Part shown: one piece after another, positions 26,417-33,873 of the stretch | Position numbering within the stretch: position 1 is the first letter of the stretch | How the letters are laid out: each line of letters starts with the position of its first letter | NCBI RefSeq assembly: GCF_020829665.1 | Contig: NZ_JAIVFT010000007.1 | Location: 279,083-343,082 of the forward strand | Direction: 5' to 3' | Origin: Nostoc sp. CHAB 5824 | GTDB lineage: Bacteria; Cyanobacteriota; Cyanobacteriia; Cyanobacteriales; Nostocaceae | DNA: 64,000 nucleotides | Made by a program: the position numbers and the translations under genes | Notes under the pieces: model-generated | The model's input: only the letters and a program-made list of their open reading frames with translations | What the model was told of the DNA's origin: nothing | The model's database searches: none

Positions 26417-26794
26417 TTACTGGCTCAACAAGTTAATAGCTTGTTCAAGCGACATCTTAGCCTTGTGCAGATTCAGCAGGTTCTCTTGGTCGTATCGGTC
26501 AGGATAGTTCATTTTCCTGCCCTCTAAAGTTATCCGAATTAGTGCTGCTTGCTCATCTGTGGGTGAATTCATCTCTTCTATAGCAGAACTGATTATCTGG
26601 ATAGCGTTAAAGTTAGGGAATTTTAACCCTTTGCCTTGCTTCATTTGTTGCAGCGCTAAAAGTGGAAATGCCATCAGAGTTACGATGTACGAGGTTTTGT
26701 ATCCTGCATTCCCAGTTGGTTTGATGCCGTATCTACGACACAAGTCGCGTAATTCTTTAATAGTCTTGATTTCAAGTTCGGAACGCGTGAACAT
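26417..26794 (-). CDS. Small protein with SAP-like N-terminal motif
   Basis: Started at ATG 26794 (MFTRSELEIKTIKELRDLC) the product has 125 residues. The first ~40 residues read like a SAP/Rho-N helix-extended-helix motif (IKTIKELRDLCRRYGIKPTG, then KTSYIVTL), a fold that binds nucleic acid. The remainder is helical and ends HKAKMSLEQAINLLSQ. The frame is open 26 codons further upstream (MFFGGCYNLP), but no support for that start is seen. No exact family was recognised. It is divergent from the 62-residue gene at 26923 and lies at the left edge of a repeat-rich accessory stretch. Confidence 0.6.
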   Translation of the reverse strand: MFTRSELEIKTIKELRDLCRRYGIKPTGNAGYKTSYIVTLMAFPLLALQQMKQGKGLKFPNFNAIQIISSAIEEMNSPTDEQAALIRITLEGRKMNYPDRYDQENLLNLHKAKMSLEQAINLLSQ

Positions 26795-26922
26795 AAAATA
26801 GTAGTGTCCATTTTTGAAATTGGATATTGGTGGTTGTACTTCCGGCAAGTTGTAGCAACCACCAAAAAACAATTTATTGTTTTGGCACCAAGTAAATCAA
26901 CCCTTGTTTATATTTCTCAATA

Positions 26923-27111
26923 ATGCCTAATCCTAAAGGGAACCCACAAAATTTACAACCAATTAAATCAAATAGAGAAGAATCATTAACAGAGAGGATT
27001 AACCTACGCATTACCAAGACTATGAAGGAAGAACTATCTACCAAAGATGATCCTCCAGAATTTTGTCGTCGTGCAATCCAGGAAGCGTTAGATAAAGATA
27101 GAGAAAAGTAA
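26923..27111 (+). CDS. Very small basic protein of plasmid/phage type
   Basis: The 62-residue protein begins MPNPKGNPQNLQPIKSN, a start I associate with a family of tiny cyanobacterial proteins in mobile or accessory regions. The rest (ERINLRITKTMKEELSTK, then PPEFCRRAIQEALDKD) resembles a ribbon-helix-helix unit: one short strand followed by two helices. DNA binding is therefore likely but inferred. It lies upstream of the 62-bp tandem repeat array, which could be its binding region. Start ATG at 26923. Confidence 0.6.
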   Translation: MPNPKGNPQNLQPIKSNREESLTERINLRITKTMKEELSTKDDPPEFCRRAIQEALDKDREK

Positions 27112-27198
27112 TCTTAAAGGGATAGTTGTCACGAGTGCGTGAATTACTGCAATGAATCAGCAATTAAGCATATTGCTTTCTCAATATGCTTGATTGCT

Positions 27199-27450
27199 TG
27201 CTGAAAACACTGAAATTAGTAAGTAAAAGCTCATTTTACTTGCGGAAAACACCAAAATGAGAAAGCAAACTGGAGTTTGAGTAAGTAAAAGCTCATTTGG
27301 CTTGCGGAAAACACCAAAATGAGAAAGCAAACTGGAGTTTGAGAAAGTCAAAGCTTATTTTGCTTGCGGAAAACACTGAAATGAGAAAGCAAACTGGGGT
27401 TTGAGAAAGTAAAAGCTTCTTTTGAGTAAGTAAAATGCCATTTTGCTTAT
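27199..27450. repeat. 62-bp tandem repeat array (about 3.5 copies)
   Basis: TGCGGAAAACAC recurs at 27241, 27303 and 27365, exactly 62 bp apart, with a truncated unit from 27199 and a partial one to ~27450. Each unit carries CTCATTTT ... AAAATGAG inverted arms around GCTTGCGGAAAACACC, plus GAAAGCAAACTGG. It is non-coding and lies between the 62-residue gene and the TIR-GUN4 gene. Confidence 0.85.
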
Positions 27451-27538
27451 TAAATTCAACTTTAGCGACTCCCAAATAAAAAAATACTCAGCTACTTCTT
27501 ATGGGGTGAGCATATAGGGACTGTTTTCAAACTCGAAT

Positions 27539-27613
27539 ATCCCCCCTAACCCCCCTTAAAAAGGGGGGAAAAGAAACTCTAAAGCCCCCCTTTTTAAGGG
27601 GGGTTGGGGGGAT
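27539..27613. repeat. Long GC-run inverted repeat
   Basis: Left arm 27539-27568 and right arm 27585-27613, each ATCCCCCC-(T)AACCCCCC-TTAAAAA-GGGGGG in complementary orientation, form an almost perfect ~29-bp stem with a short loop. This CCCCCCTTAAAAAGGGGGG-type element is common between cyanobacterial genes. Confidence 0.8.
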
Positions 27614-27736
27614 CAAAAGCTATGGGTAAATGTTAGAAGACTTGTGTATACATAGTAGCTTTTTAGGAGCGAGAAATGGAAGTGAAATCAGAGTATAATG
27701 CGTTGACAATTATTGCCGATATAGAGAAGTGGATGT

Positions 27737-27743
27737 AAGGAGA
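27737..27743 (+). promoter_or_regulatory. Strong ribosome binding site for TIR-GUN4 gene
   Basis: AAGGAGA lies 7 nt before ATG 27751, a near-consensus Shine-Dalgarno site that fixes the start. Such strong sites are not common in this window. Confidence 0.8.
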
Positions 27744-27750
27744 CTTATAG

Positions 27751-28716
27751 ATGTGTGACGAAGATCAGTATGATGTCTTCCTTTGCCACAATAGCAAAGA
27801 CAAACCTGAAGTTATAGAAATTGCTCATGAATTAACAAGACAAGGAATTAAACCTTGGCTAGATAAATGGGAACTTCGTCCTGGTTTAGCATGGCAGGTT
27901 TTACTAGAAGAACAAATAGAAAACATTCAATCAGCAGCAGTTTTTGTAGGTAGCAGTGGACTTGACCCTTGGCAAAGTCAAGAGATGAGAGCTTTTTTAA
28001 ACGAATTTGTCGAGAGAAAATGTCCCGTGATTCCCGTTTTGCTTGGGAATACACCACAGCAGCCTAAACTCCCAGTTTTTCTTAGGGGTAATACGTGGGT
28101 TGACTTTCGGACAGATTCTGAGGCTATGGAGCAGTTAATTTGGGGTATTACTGGAAAACCGCCAGAGCGAAAATTAAAGCTACAGCCAGTAATTCAAGCC
28201 GATGACCTCAGTTCTGAGAAGGGAGTAAACTACACGCGATTGCGTGATTTGCTAGCAGCAGGCAAGTGGAAAGAAGCGGATGAGGAAACTTTAACTGTGA
28301 TGCTCAAGGCATCTAGCAGGGAAGAAGAAGGCTGGTTTGATGTCGAATCTATCGCTAATTTTCCCTGTACTGACTTACGCACCATTGATCAACTTTGGGT
28401 CATATATAGCAACGGGCACTTTGGCTTTAGCGTTCAGAAGAAAATTTATCTGAGCGTTGGTGGAAAAGCTGACGGCACATTAAATCAAGAAGCGTGGGAA
28501 AAATTTGGCGATCGCGTAGCATGGAAAGTGAAAAGAAATTGGATTGATTACTCTTTGATTACTTTTAACACTTCAGCACCTGAGGGACACCTTCCGAGGA
28601 TTTGGGACGGGGAGGGATGGGAATTTGATTGGGACGGGGAAGGATTTGATTTTTATATTTTTGAGTGGTCATGGATGGTGGATATTTTTTCTCGCATCGG
28701 GACTTGTGAAGTGTAA
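27751..28716 (+). CDS. TIR-GUN4 fusion protein
   Basis: The 321-residue protein has two domains. Residues ~6-135 are a bacterial TIR domain: YDVFLCHNSKDK, then WLDKWELRPGLAWQ, AAVFVGSSGLDPWQSQEM and CPVIPVLLG. The W-x-x-x-E pattern (Trp74, Glu78) places a Glu where TIR NADases have their catalytic residue. Residues ~158-321 are a GUN4 domain: YTRLRDLLAAGKWKEADEET, then GWFDVESIANFPCTDLRTID, LWVIYSNGHFGFSVQKKIYL and EGHLPRIWDGEGW. GUN4 binds protoporphyrin and Mg-protoporphyrin in chlorophyll synthesis. The fusion suggests a tetrapyrrole-gated NADase or signalling protein; that is inference. Its neighbours are repeats and small accessory genes. Confidence 0.9.
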   Translation: MCDEDQYDVFLCHNSKDKPEVIEIAHELTRQGIKPWLDKWELRPGLAWQVLLEEQIENIQSAAVFVGSSGLDPWQSQEMRAFLNEFVERKCPVIPVLLGNTPQQPKLPVFLRGNTWVDFRTDSEAMEQLIWGITGKPPERKLKLQPVIQADDLSSEKGVNYTRLRDLLAAGKWKEADEETLTVMLKASSREEEGWFDVESIANFPCTDLRTIDQLWVIYSNGHFGFSVQKKIYLSVGGKADGTLNQEAWEKFGDRVAWKVKRNWIDYSLITFNTSAPEGHLPRIWDGEGWEFDWDGEGFDFYIFEWSWMVDIFSRIGTCEV

Positions 28717-28802
28717 TATTTCAGCACTTCAGACTTTTATAAATATTTATAACAGGGTTTTTTTCAACGAGTTAATCAACATTTCAGAGATCCGATACCT
28801 GG

Positions 28803-28832
28803 CACGGTGCAATTCGCAATTCGCAATTTGTT
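28803..28832. repeat. Heptanucleotide repeat (GCAATTC)
   Basis: Tandem GCAATTCGCAATTCGCAATTT; its complement recurs at 29272-29290 and 29448-29481, so the four-helix gene is bracketed by the same short repeats. Confidence 0.65.
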
Positions 28833-28893
28833 TAGAGTAAAATAAATAACATTTAAGTCTGGTGAAAAGTATTATTAATTCAGACTCAAATGT

Positions 28894-29271
28894 ATGAATC
28901 AAAATATTTCTATTAGCGATAGAACGAAAGCCTTGGCAATCAGGATAGTTAAAGCTTGTAGTTTCTTAGATGAAAAGCCTGGAGTTTGTCGAACGTTATC
29001 AAATCAACTACTACGTAGTGGTACTTCCATTGGTGCAAATGTCAGAGAAGCTCAATCTGCTCAATCCAATAAAGATTTCCTTCACAAATTGGAAATTGCA
29101 CTTAAGGAAGAAAGAGAAACTGAATATTGGTTAGAAATATTAATCGAGTCGGAATTAGTTGAAAAAAATAAATTTGAGTCTCTTCTCCAAGAAACTAAAG
29201 AAATTGGTAAAATTCTAGTCGCTTCTACCCGAAAAATCAAAGATAAAATTAACGGCAACCTATCTAGTTAA
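28894..29271 (+). CDS. Four-helix bundle protein (S23 / IVS-protein family)
   Basis: The 125-residue helical protein matches the four-helix-bundle family first found in 23S rRNA intervening sequences: ALAIRIVKACSFL, then TLSNQLLRSGTSIGANVREAQSAQSNKDFLHKL and LKEERETEYWLEIL. The GTSIGANVREA motif (residues ~47-57) is diagnostic. Members are often found near repeats, diversity-generating elements and mobile DNA; their function is unknown. Here it is free-standing, bracketed by heptanucleotide repeats and next to a transposase remnant. Start ATG at 28894. Confidence 0.88.
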   Translation: MNQNISISDRTKALAIRIVKACSFLDEKPGVCRTLSNQLLRSGTSIGANVREAQSAQSNKDFLHKLEIALKEERETEYWLEILIESELVEKNKFESLLQETKEIGKILVASTRKIKDKINGNLSS

Positions 29272-29288
29272 TTGCGAATTGCTAATTG

Positions 29289-29432
29289 TCATTGAGTGAT
29301 ACCATCGTTACTCAATCTGTCATTAATGCCATAGTTGCTGAAATCATAGAAAAATCCTTGCTGCACTCCTGCCGTTTTAGGGTTAGCGTGGATATATCGC
29401 AGAGTATTTAACAAAGTTTGGGGGTTTAAATC
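29289..29432 (-). pseudogene. Remnant of a REP-associated / Y1-type transposase
   Basis: The minus-strand frame gives TLRYIHANPKTAGVQQGFFYDFSNYG and ends ...DGITQ. This matches the region after the catalytic core of small tyrosine (Y1/RAYT-type) transposases, where YIHxNP.xAG is characteristic. The N-terminal catalytic part (HUH and Tyr motifs) is absent; upstream the frame runs into GCGAATT heptanucleotide repeats. It is a short decayed fragment. The family call rests on one motif block. Confidence 0.55.
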
Positions 29433-29447
29433 CCCGTCACAAAACGT

Positions 29448-29481
29448 AATTGCGAATTGCGAATTGCGAATTGCGAATTGG
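29448..29481. repeat. Heptanucleotide repeat (GCGAATT)n
   Basis: At least four tandem copies of GCGAATT, a classic short tandemly repeated repetitive sequence of heterocystous cyanobacteria. Confidence 0.85.
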
Positions 29482-29603
29482 TTTAAAAGTTTTCCCAATT
29501 TAAAATCCCCCCACATCTTTGTAAATGCAAGGGGGAGTATTAACAATTCAAAATTGTTTCAGACGGTGATTTAAACCCTTTGTGCAAACAGCCCACTTCA
29601 AAA

Positions 29604-30506
29604 CTATTCAGAAGCTTTGTTATTAGCTCTATTAGCTCGCGCCTCAGCCGAAGCCATCACCTCTTCCATATTCTCTAACACTTCGCCAGGGAAGTTTTCC
29701 AAAACTCTGGTAGAAAGAGCAACCCGCCCTTTACCCTCATCTAAGTCAATAATTACAGCTTTAATTGGCTGACCAACTTGAAATACCTTTTCTAATGAGT
29801 CGATGAATTTTTGGCTTACCTGCTTGATATGAAGCAAAGCCCCCATACCATTTAAATCGACAAACACACCAAAAGGTTTGATACCAGTAACTTTACCTTC
29901 CACCAGTTGACCTAGTTCTAATAAGCTGAAGTTGCTAGAACGAGTTGCTAAACGCTGGGAAAGGATGAGTTTGTTGGTGTTTTTATTAATTTCCAAAAAG
30001 CCCACAGTCAGATTTTGACCTTTGAGTGCTTCTAAATTATCACGCTCTGCCAGGTGCGATCGCGGAATAAATCCCCGCAAAGAGAGAATATCAACTGTGA
30101 CACCACCTTTATTCACACCCACAACCTTTACTTGCACAGTCTGAGCATTTTCCTGCATTTCGGCCAGTCGTTCCCAGATGTGCTGAATTTCCAACTGCTT
30201 TCGAGAAAGGGTGACTTGACCTTCTGCATCCTGATCTCGGATAATCAAAAACTGCATTTCCTCTTGCAATGGCAGCACCTCCGATAAATCGGTAACTGCT
30301 CTCAAAGAAGCCTCATCGCGCGGCAGAAAAGCTGACGACTTGCCACCAATATCGACATAAGCTCCATCATGGTCAAGTTGGAACACTTTGCCATGTACAA
30401 CCTGTCCTTTTTGAAACTGGTAGTCGTGTTTTTCTAGTGCTTTAGCAAAATCGTCCATTGTAAACGACGAATTGGCTGTTTGAGAAAGTTTCGATTCGGA
30501 ATTCAT
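29604..30506 (-). CDS. S1-domain RNA-binding protein (ribosomal protein S1 homologue)
   Basis: The 300-residue protein carries three S1 OB-folds: residues ~33-103 (GQVVHGKVFQLDHDGAYVDIGGKSSAFLP), ~118-185 (VQVKVVGVNKGGVTVDILSLRGFIPRSHL) and ~197-268 (GQLVEGKVTGIKPFGVFVDLNGMGALLHI). A charged tail follows. Cyanobacteria usually have two or more short S1 homologues. This one has three domains, like the shorter Rps1 types, and may act in translation initiation or mRNA binding. Which paralogue it is cannot be decided from one sequence. Start ATG at 30506. Confidence 0.88.
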   Translation of the reverse strand: MNSESKLSQTANSSFTMDDFAKALEKHDYQFQKGQVVHGKVFQLDHDGAYVDIGGKSSAFLPRDEASLRAVTDLSEVLPLQEEMQFLIIRDQDAEGQVTLSRKQLEIQHIWERLAEMQENAQTVQVKVVGVNKGGVTVDILSLRGFIPRSHLAERDNLEALKGQNLTVGFLEINKNTNKLILSQRLATRSSNFSLLELGQLVEGKVTGIKPFGVFVDLNGMGALLHIKQVSQKFIDSLEKVFQVGQPIKAVIIDLDEGKGRVALSTRVLENFPGEVLENMEEVMASAEARANRANNKASE

Positions 30507-30550
30507 GACTTTTGAAGATTAATTGTTATTTGATATGGTGCAACTGGAGT

Positions 30551-30617
30551 TTAGATTGTTATTTGTCATTTGTCATTTGTCCTTTGCTAATGACCAATGA
30601 CCAATGACTAATGACTA
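30551..30617. repeat. Short tandem repeats (TGTCATT / AATGACC)
   Basis: TTTGTCATTTGTCATTTG and complementary AATGACCAATGACTAATGAC form an imperfect hairpin between the dienelactone hydrolase and S1 genes. Same family as 25119-25202 and 34797-34898. Confidence 0.7.
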
Positions 30618-31355
30618 ATTCAGTTGACTAAAGAGTTGTTTAACTTGCTCCCAAGCATCAGCAGCAGCTTTAGGATTATAACTGCCACGATGGTCACAGA
30701 AAAATCCGTGATCAGCTCCATCGTAGCGGAACACCCGATGAGGAATTTTATATTTTTCTAACTCTGCTTTAATCTCATCTACTTGTTCGGGTGGGATACT
30801 AGCATCTTCTGTGCCAAAGAAGGCATAGAGAGTACCTGGAATTTCTCTAGTGCGGGTAACAGTGGGAGCGCCACCTCCTGGTGTGCGGGTGGTAATTCCA
30901 GCACCGTAGAAGGAAGCCGTAGCTTTAACATCTGGTAAGGTAGCTGCAAGATATGCGACGTGACCGCCAAAGCAGAAGCCAATACAACCAAAGCCATCTT
31001 TTTTCACTTGGGGCAGATTTTTGAGGTAGTCAATTGCTGATTGAATATCGCTCAATAACTCTGATGCTTGAGTTTGCATGGCGTAACCTCTACCCGTTTC
31101 AATATCTTCGGGTGTGTATCCAGTTTCAAAGCCAGGAGCAGTCCGTTGGAAAAGTGCAGGTGCGATTGCTACATATCCAAGTTTGGCAATTCGTTCTGTA
31201 ACATCCCGAATGTGAACGTTGACACCAAAAATCTCTTGTAATACTACGACTCCTGGGTAAAATCCAGCTTCTTTTGGTTCTGCTAAATAAGCTGAAACTT
31301 GAATATTATCTTGCAAAAGATTAACTGTTGTGGTAATTATTGCTTGCTCTGTCAT
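30615..31355 (-). CDS. Dienelactone hydrolase family protein
   Basis: The 246-residue alpha/beta hydrolase has the dienelactone hydrolase (carboxymethylenebutenolidase) signature: VVLQEIFGVNVHIRD (residues 37-51), GFCFGGH with nucleophile Cys128, an acidic residue in EDASIPPEQ, and the terminal His in GADHGFFCD. In degraders the enzyme opens dienelactones. In cyanobacteria the substrate is unknown and it may act on general lactones or esters. An odd Gly/Pro/Thr-rich loop (TTRTPGGGAPTVTRTREIPG) precedes the acidic residue. Start ATG at 31355; it is transcribed divergently from the GntR gene. Confidence 0.88.
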   Translation of the reverse strand: MTEQAIITTTVNLLQDNIQVSAYLAEPKEAGFYPGVVVLQEIFGVNVHIRDVTERIAKLGYVAIAPALFQRTAPGFETGYTPEDIETGRGYAMQTQASELLSDIQSAIDYLKNLPQVKKDGFGCIGFCFGGHVAYLAATLPDVKATASFYGAGITTRTPGGGAPTVTRTREIPGTLYAFFGTEDASIPPEQVDEIKAELEKYKIPHRVFRYDGADHGFFCDHRGSYNPKAAADAWEQVKQLFSQLN

Positions 31356-31634
31356 AATAATTTTTACCAGTGCTGTATGATTAGCCGTGTGTTTATTTGA
31401 TATAACTATGCCAGTATGCCCAGGTCATTTCCATTTAAATTATCAATTACCAATAGGAGCGCATTAGAAATTTGTACCAGAAAAACTTCATGTGTAAATA
31501 AAATATTTGACATGTAGCAAATGCAGCTGGTCACTAAAGGAGGGCTGAGTTAAAAGTGCCGTGTGCTGAGTAGTAAATCAACACTCCCCACTTCCCACTC
31601 CCCACTCCCCACTCAGTATTCAGGAGGTTTGCTG

Positions 31635-32618
31635 ATGATTCAATTCCGTATTCAGCCAGACAGCGAAATTCCCGCATCAACCCAGCTGTTTAATCAAATC
31701 CGGTTTGCGATCGCTTCTCGGCAATATCCCCCTGCTTACAAATTGCCAAGCACAAGAGCGCTGGCAATGCAAACTGGATTACACCGCAATACCATTAGTA
31801 AAGTTTACCGTCAACTAGAAGAAGACGGATTTGTTGAAAGTATGGCTGGTTCGGGGATTTATGTTCGTCCCCAAGGTCATGAGGGCGGTAGCAGGCTGCA
31901 ATCACCGATTCTCAAACAAAATGCTGATGCATATCAAGTTGTCCAGAAAGCACTCGATGATTTGCTCACCCAAGGATGTTCACTCAATCAAGCCAGAGAG
32001 CTATTTTTAGCAGAAATTGACTGGCGCTTGCGTTGTAGTGCGCGGGTACTGGTTGCAGTTCCATCTTATGACATCGGTGCTGGTGAGTTGATGGTTTATG
32101 AATTAGAGCGATCGCTAAAAATACCAGTCCAGTTGGTAGCAATGGAAGAATTAACAGCTGTGTTAGATAAAACTACCTCTGCGACAGTAGTTACAAGTCG
32201 GTATTTTATCAGTAATGTGGAAGCGATCGCAGCTCCGAAAGCTGCACGGGTAATTCCTTTGGATATCTACGACTACAGCAAAGAACTCAGCTTATTGAAA
32301 ACCCTCCCAAAAGAAAACTGTGTAGGCATAGTTAGCCTCAGTTCCGGGATTGCCCGAGCAGCAGAAGTCATCCTCCACGGTTTGCGAGGGGATGAACTAT
32401 TAGTGATGACTGCACAACCAAAAGATGCTTATAAACTTCAGGCAATGGTTAAACGGGCTGAGGTAATCATAAGTGATCAAGCCAGTTTTGCAGCAGTGCA
32501 AGCAGCCGTACAAACATGTGATGAAGATATTATTCGTCCACCGAAGCTGATTAAGGTTGAAAATTATATCGGTACTAACTCAATTAACTTGCTAAAACGA
32601 GAACTGGGTTTGGGTTAA
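31635..32618 (+). CDS. GntR-family transcriptional regulator
   Basis: The ~327-residue protein has an N-terminal winged helix of the GntR type (TQLFNQIRFAIASRQYPPAYKLPSTRALAMQTGLHRNTISKVYRQLEEDGFVES, residues ~15-68). A C-terminal domain with repeated VxVVxSxxF-like strand segments follows and does not resemble an aminotransferase (MocR) or FadR domain. ATG 31635 has a strong site, CAGGAGG, 8 nt upstream. The frame extends to 31563, but that part is CCCACTCCCC repeat sequence. It lies 44 nt before the flavin monooxygenase gene and probably forms a two-gene unit with it. The ligand is unknown. Confidence 0.85.
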   Translation: MIQFRIQPDSEIPASTQLFNQIRFAIASRQYPPAYKLPSTRALAMQTGLHRNTISKVYRQLEEDGFVESMAGSGIYVRPQGHEGGSRLQSPILKQNADAYQVVQKALDDLLTQGCSLNQARELFLAEIDWRLRCSARVLVAVPSYDIGAGELMVYELERSLKIPVQLVAMEELTAVLDKTTSATVVTSRYFISNVEAIAAPKAARVIPLDIYDYSKELSLLKTLPKENCVGIVSLSSGIARAAEVILHGLRGDELLVMTAQPKDAYKLQAMVKRAEVIISDQASFAAVQAAVQTCDEDIIRPPKLIKVENYIGTNSINLLKRELGLG

Positions 32619-32662
32619 TCCAAAGATAATTCGACCAACATCTATAAAGGAGGGATGAGGTA

Positions 32663-33859
32663 GTGCAAATTGTGATTGTGGGCGCAGGTCCAACAGGTGT
32701 AACACTTGCTCTGCTCCTTGCAAAACGTGGTACTGCTGTAACGTTAATTGAAGCAGCAAAGGATTTTCATCGTGTTTTCCGCGGTGAAGGATTAATGCCC
32801 AGTGGGTTAGAAGCATTAGAGCAAATGGGTCTATCACCGTTGTTGGAGCATATTCCCCATCGACAACTCGACGCATGGGAATTCATTATAGGGGAAAAGC
32901 AATTGTTTCGAGTTGATGAACCAATGGGAGCAACCCGACCCTGTACACTGGTTTCACAACCACCGCTACTCAATGCACTGATTTCGGAAGCTCAAACCAA
33001 TGATGGGTTTGAATTTATCCAGGGTGTTCCAGTCAAAGATTTACGCTGGAGTAATCAACGTGTCGCAGGTGTAGTACTAAGCGATGGGAGAGAACTGGCT
33101 GCTGACCTAGTGATTGGGGCAGATGGTCGAAATTCTCTTGTGCGACAACGTATAGGGTTGGAATTGGTACGCCAGCCTAAAAGTATTGATATTCTCTGGT
33201 TTAAACTTGCCGCCAGCCCTGAGTTTGCAGTCGATAATGTGTTCCGTACTATTGTAAATGGCGATCGCGTATTTACCATCTTTCACGGGGCAGAAGAAGG
33301 AAAACTGCATCTGGCTTGGGTGATGTCCGCAACCGAAAACACTGACTCCAAGCAAGCCAACTGGGGAGAGATTTTTGCCTCACTATCACCCTCATGGCTA
33401 GCAGAGCATTTCTGTAATCATGCAGACACCATCGAATCCCCCATTCGGCTTTCTGTTGTGGTTGGTTATTGTCCACAATGGCACGCACCAGGGGTACTGC
33501 TTCTGGGTGACGCTGCACACCCAATGTCTCCTGTCCGTGCTCAAGGAATTAATCTAGCATTCCGTGATGTGATTGTCGCTGCTAATCATCTTGTGCCACT
33601 GTTGCACAGAGAAGCTGGACACCAGGACATTGACATGGCACTATCGCAAATCCAAGCAGAACGTGAGCCAGAAATTATCCGCGCCCAGCAACTCCAGTTA
33701 GAGGAAGCTAAACAAGGCGAATTACTGCGAAAAAATGCACTGCTGCGATCGCTGTTGATTCAACTTGCTCCCTTACTCCGTAAAATAATTAAAAAGTCTT
33801 GGTTAAGGCGACAATATAAAATGCGTCAAGGTATCACACAGGTACACTTAACTGTCTAA
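32663..33859 (+). CDS. FAD-dependent monooxygenase (PHBH/UbiH type)
   Basis: The 398-residue flavoprotein has VGAGPTGVTLALLLAKRG (the FAD ADP-binding motif, residues 5-22), ADLVIGADGRNSLVRQRIGL (DG motif) and LLLGDAAHPMSPVRAQGINLAF (GD motif). These define class A flavin hydroxylases, which use NAD(P)H and oxygen to hydroxylate aromatic or polyketide-type substrates. Start is GTG 32663, preceded by AAAGGAGGGATGAGGTA, which supplies a ribosome site. It follows the GntR gene, which may control it. The basic C-terminus (KIIKKSWLRRQYKMRQG) is unusual. Substrate unknown. Confidence 0.88.
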   Translation: MQIVIVGAGPTGVTLALLLAKRGTAVTLIEAAKDFHRVFRGEGLMPSGLEALEQMGLSPLLEHIPHRQLDAWEFIIGEKQLFRVDEPMGATRPCTLVSQPPLLNALISEAQTNDGFEFIQGVPVKDLRWSNQRVAGVVLSDGRELAADLVIGADGRNSLVRQRIGLELVRQPKSIDILWFKLAASPEFAVDNVFRTIVNGDRVFTIFHGAEEGKLHLAWVMSATENTDSKQANWGEIFASLSPSWLAEHFCNHADTIESPIRLSVVVGYCPQWHAPGVLLLGDAAHPMSPVRAQGINLAFRDVIVAANHLVPLLHREAGHQDIDMALSQIQAEREPEIIRAQQLQLEEAKQGELLRKNALLRSLLIQLAPLLRKIIKKSWLRRQYKMRQGITQVHLTV

Positions 33860-33873
33860 AAAACCGCCAGCAG

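Noticed and set aside
27199..27450. CRISPR array
   Set aside because: The 62-bp units are contiguous direct repeats with no unique spacers between them and no cas genes nearby.
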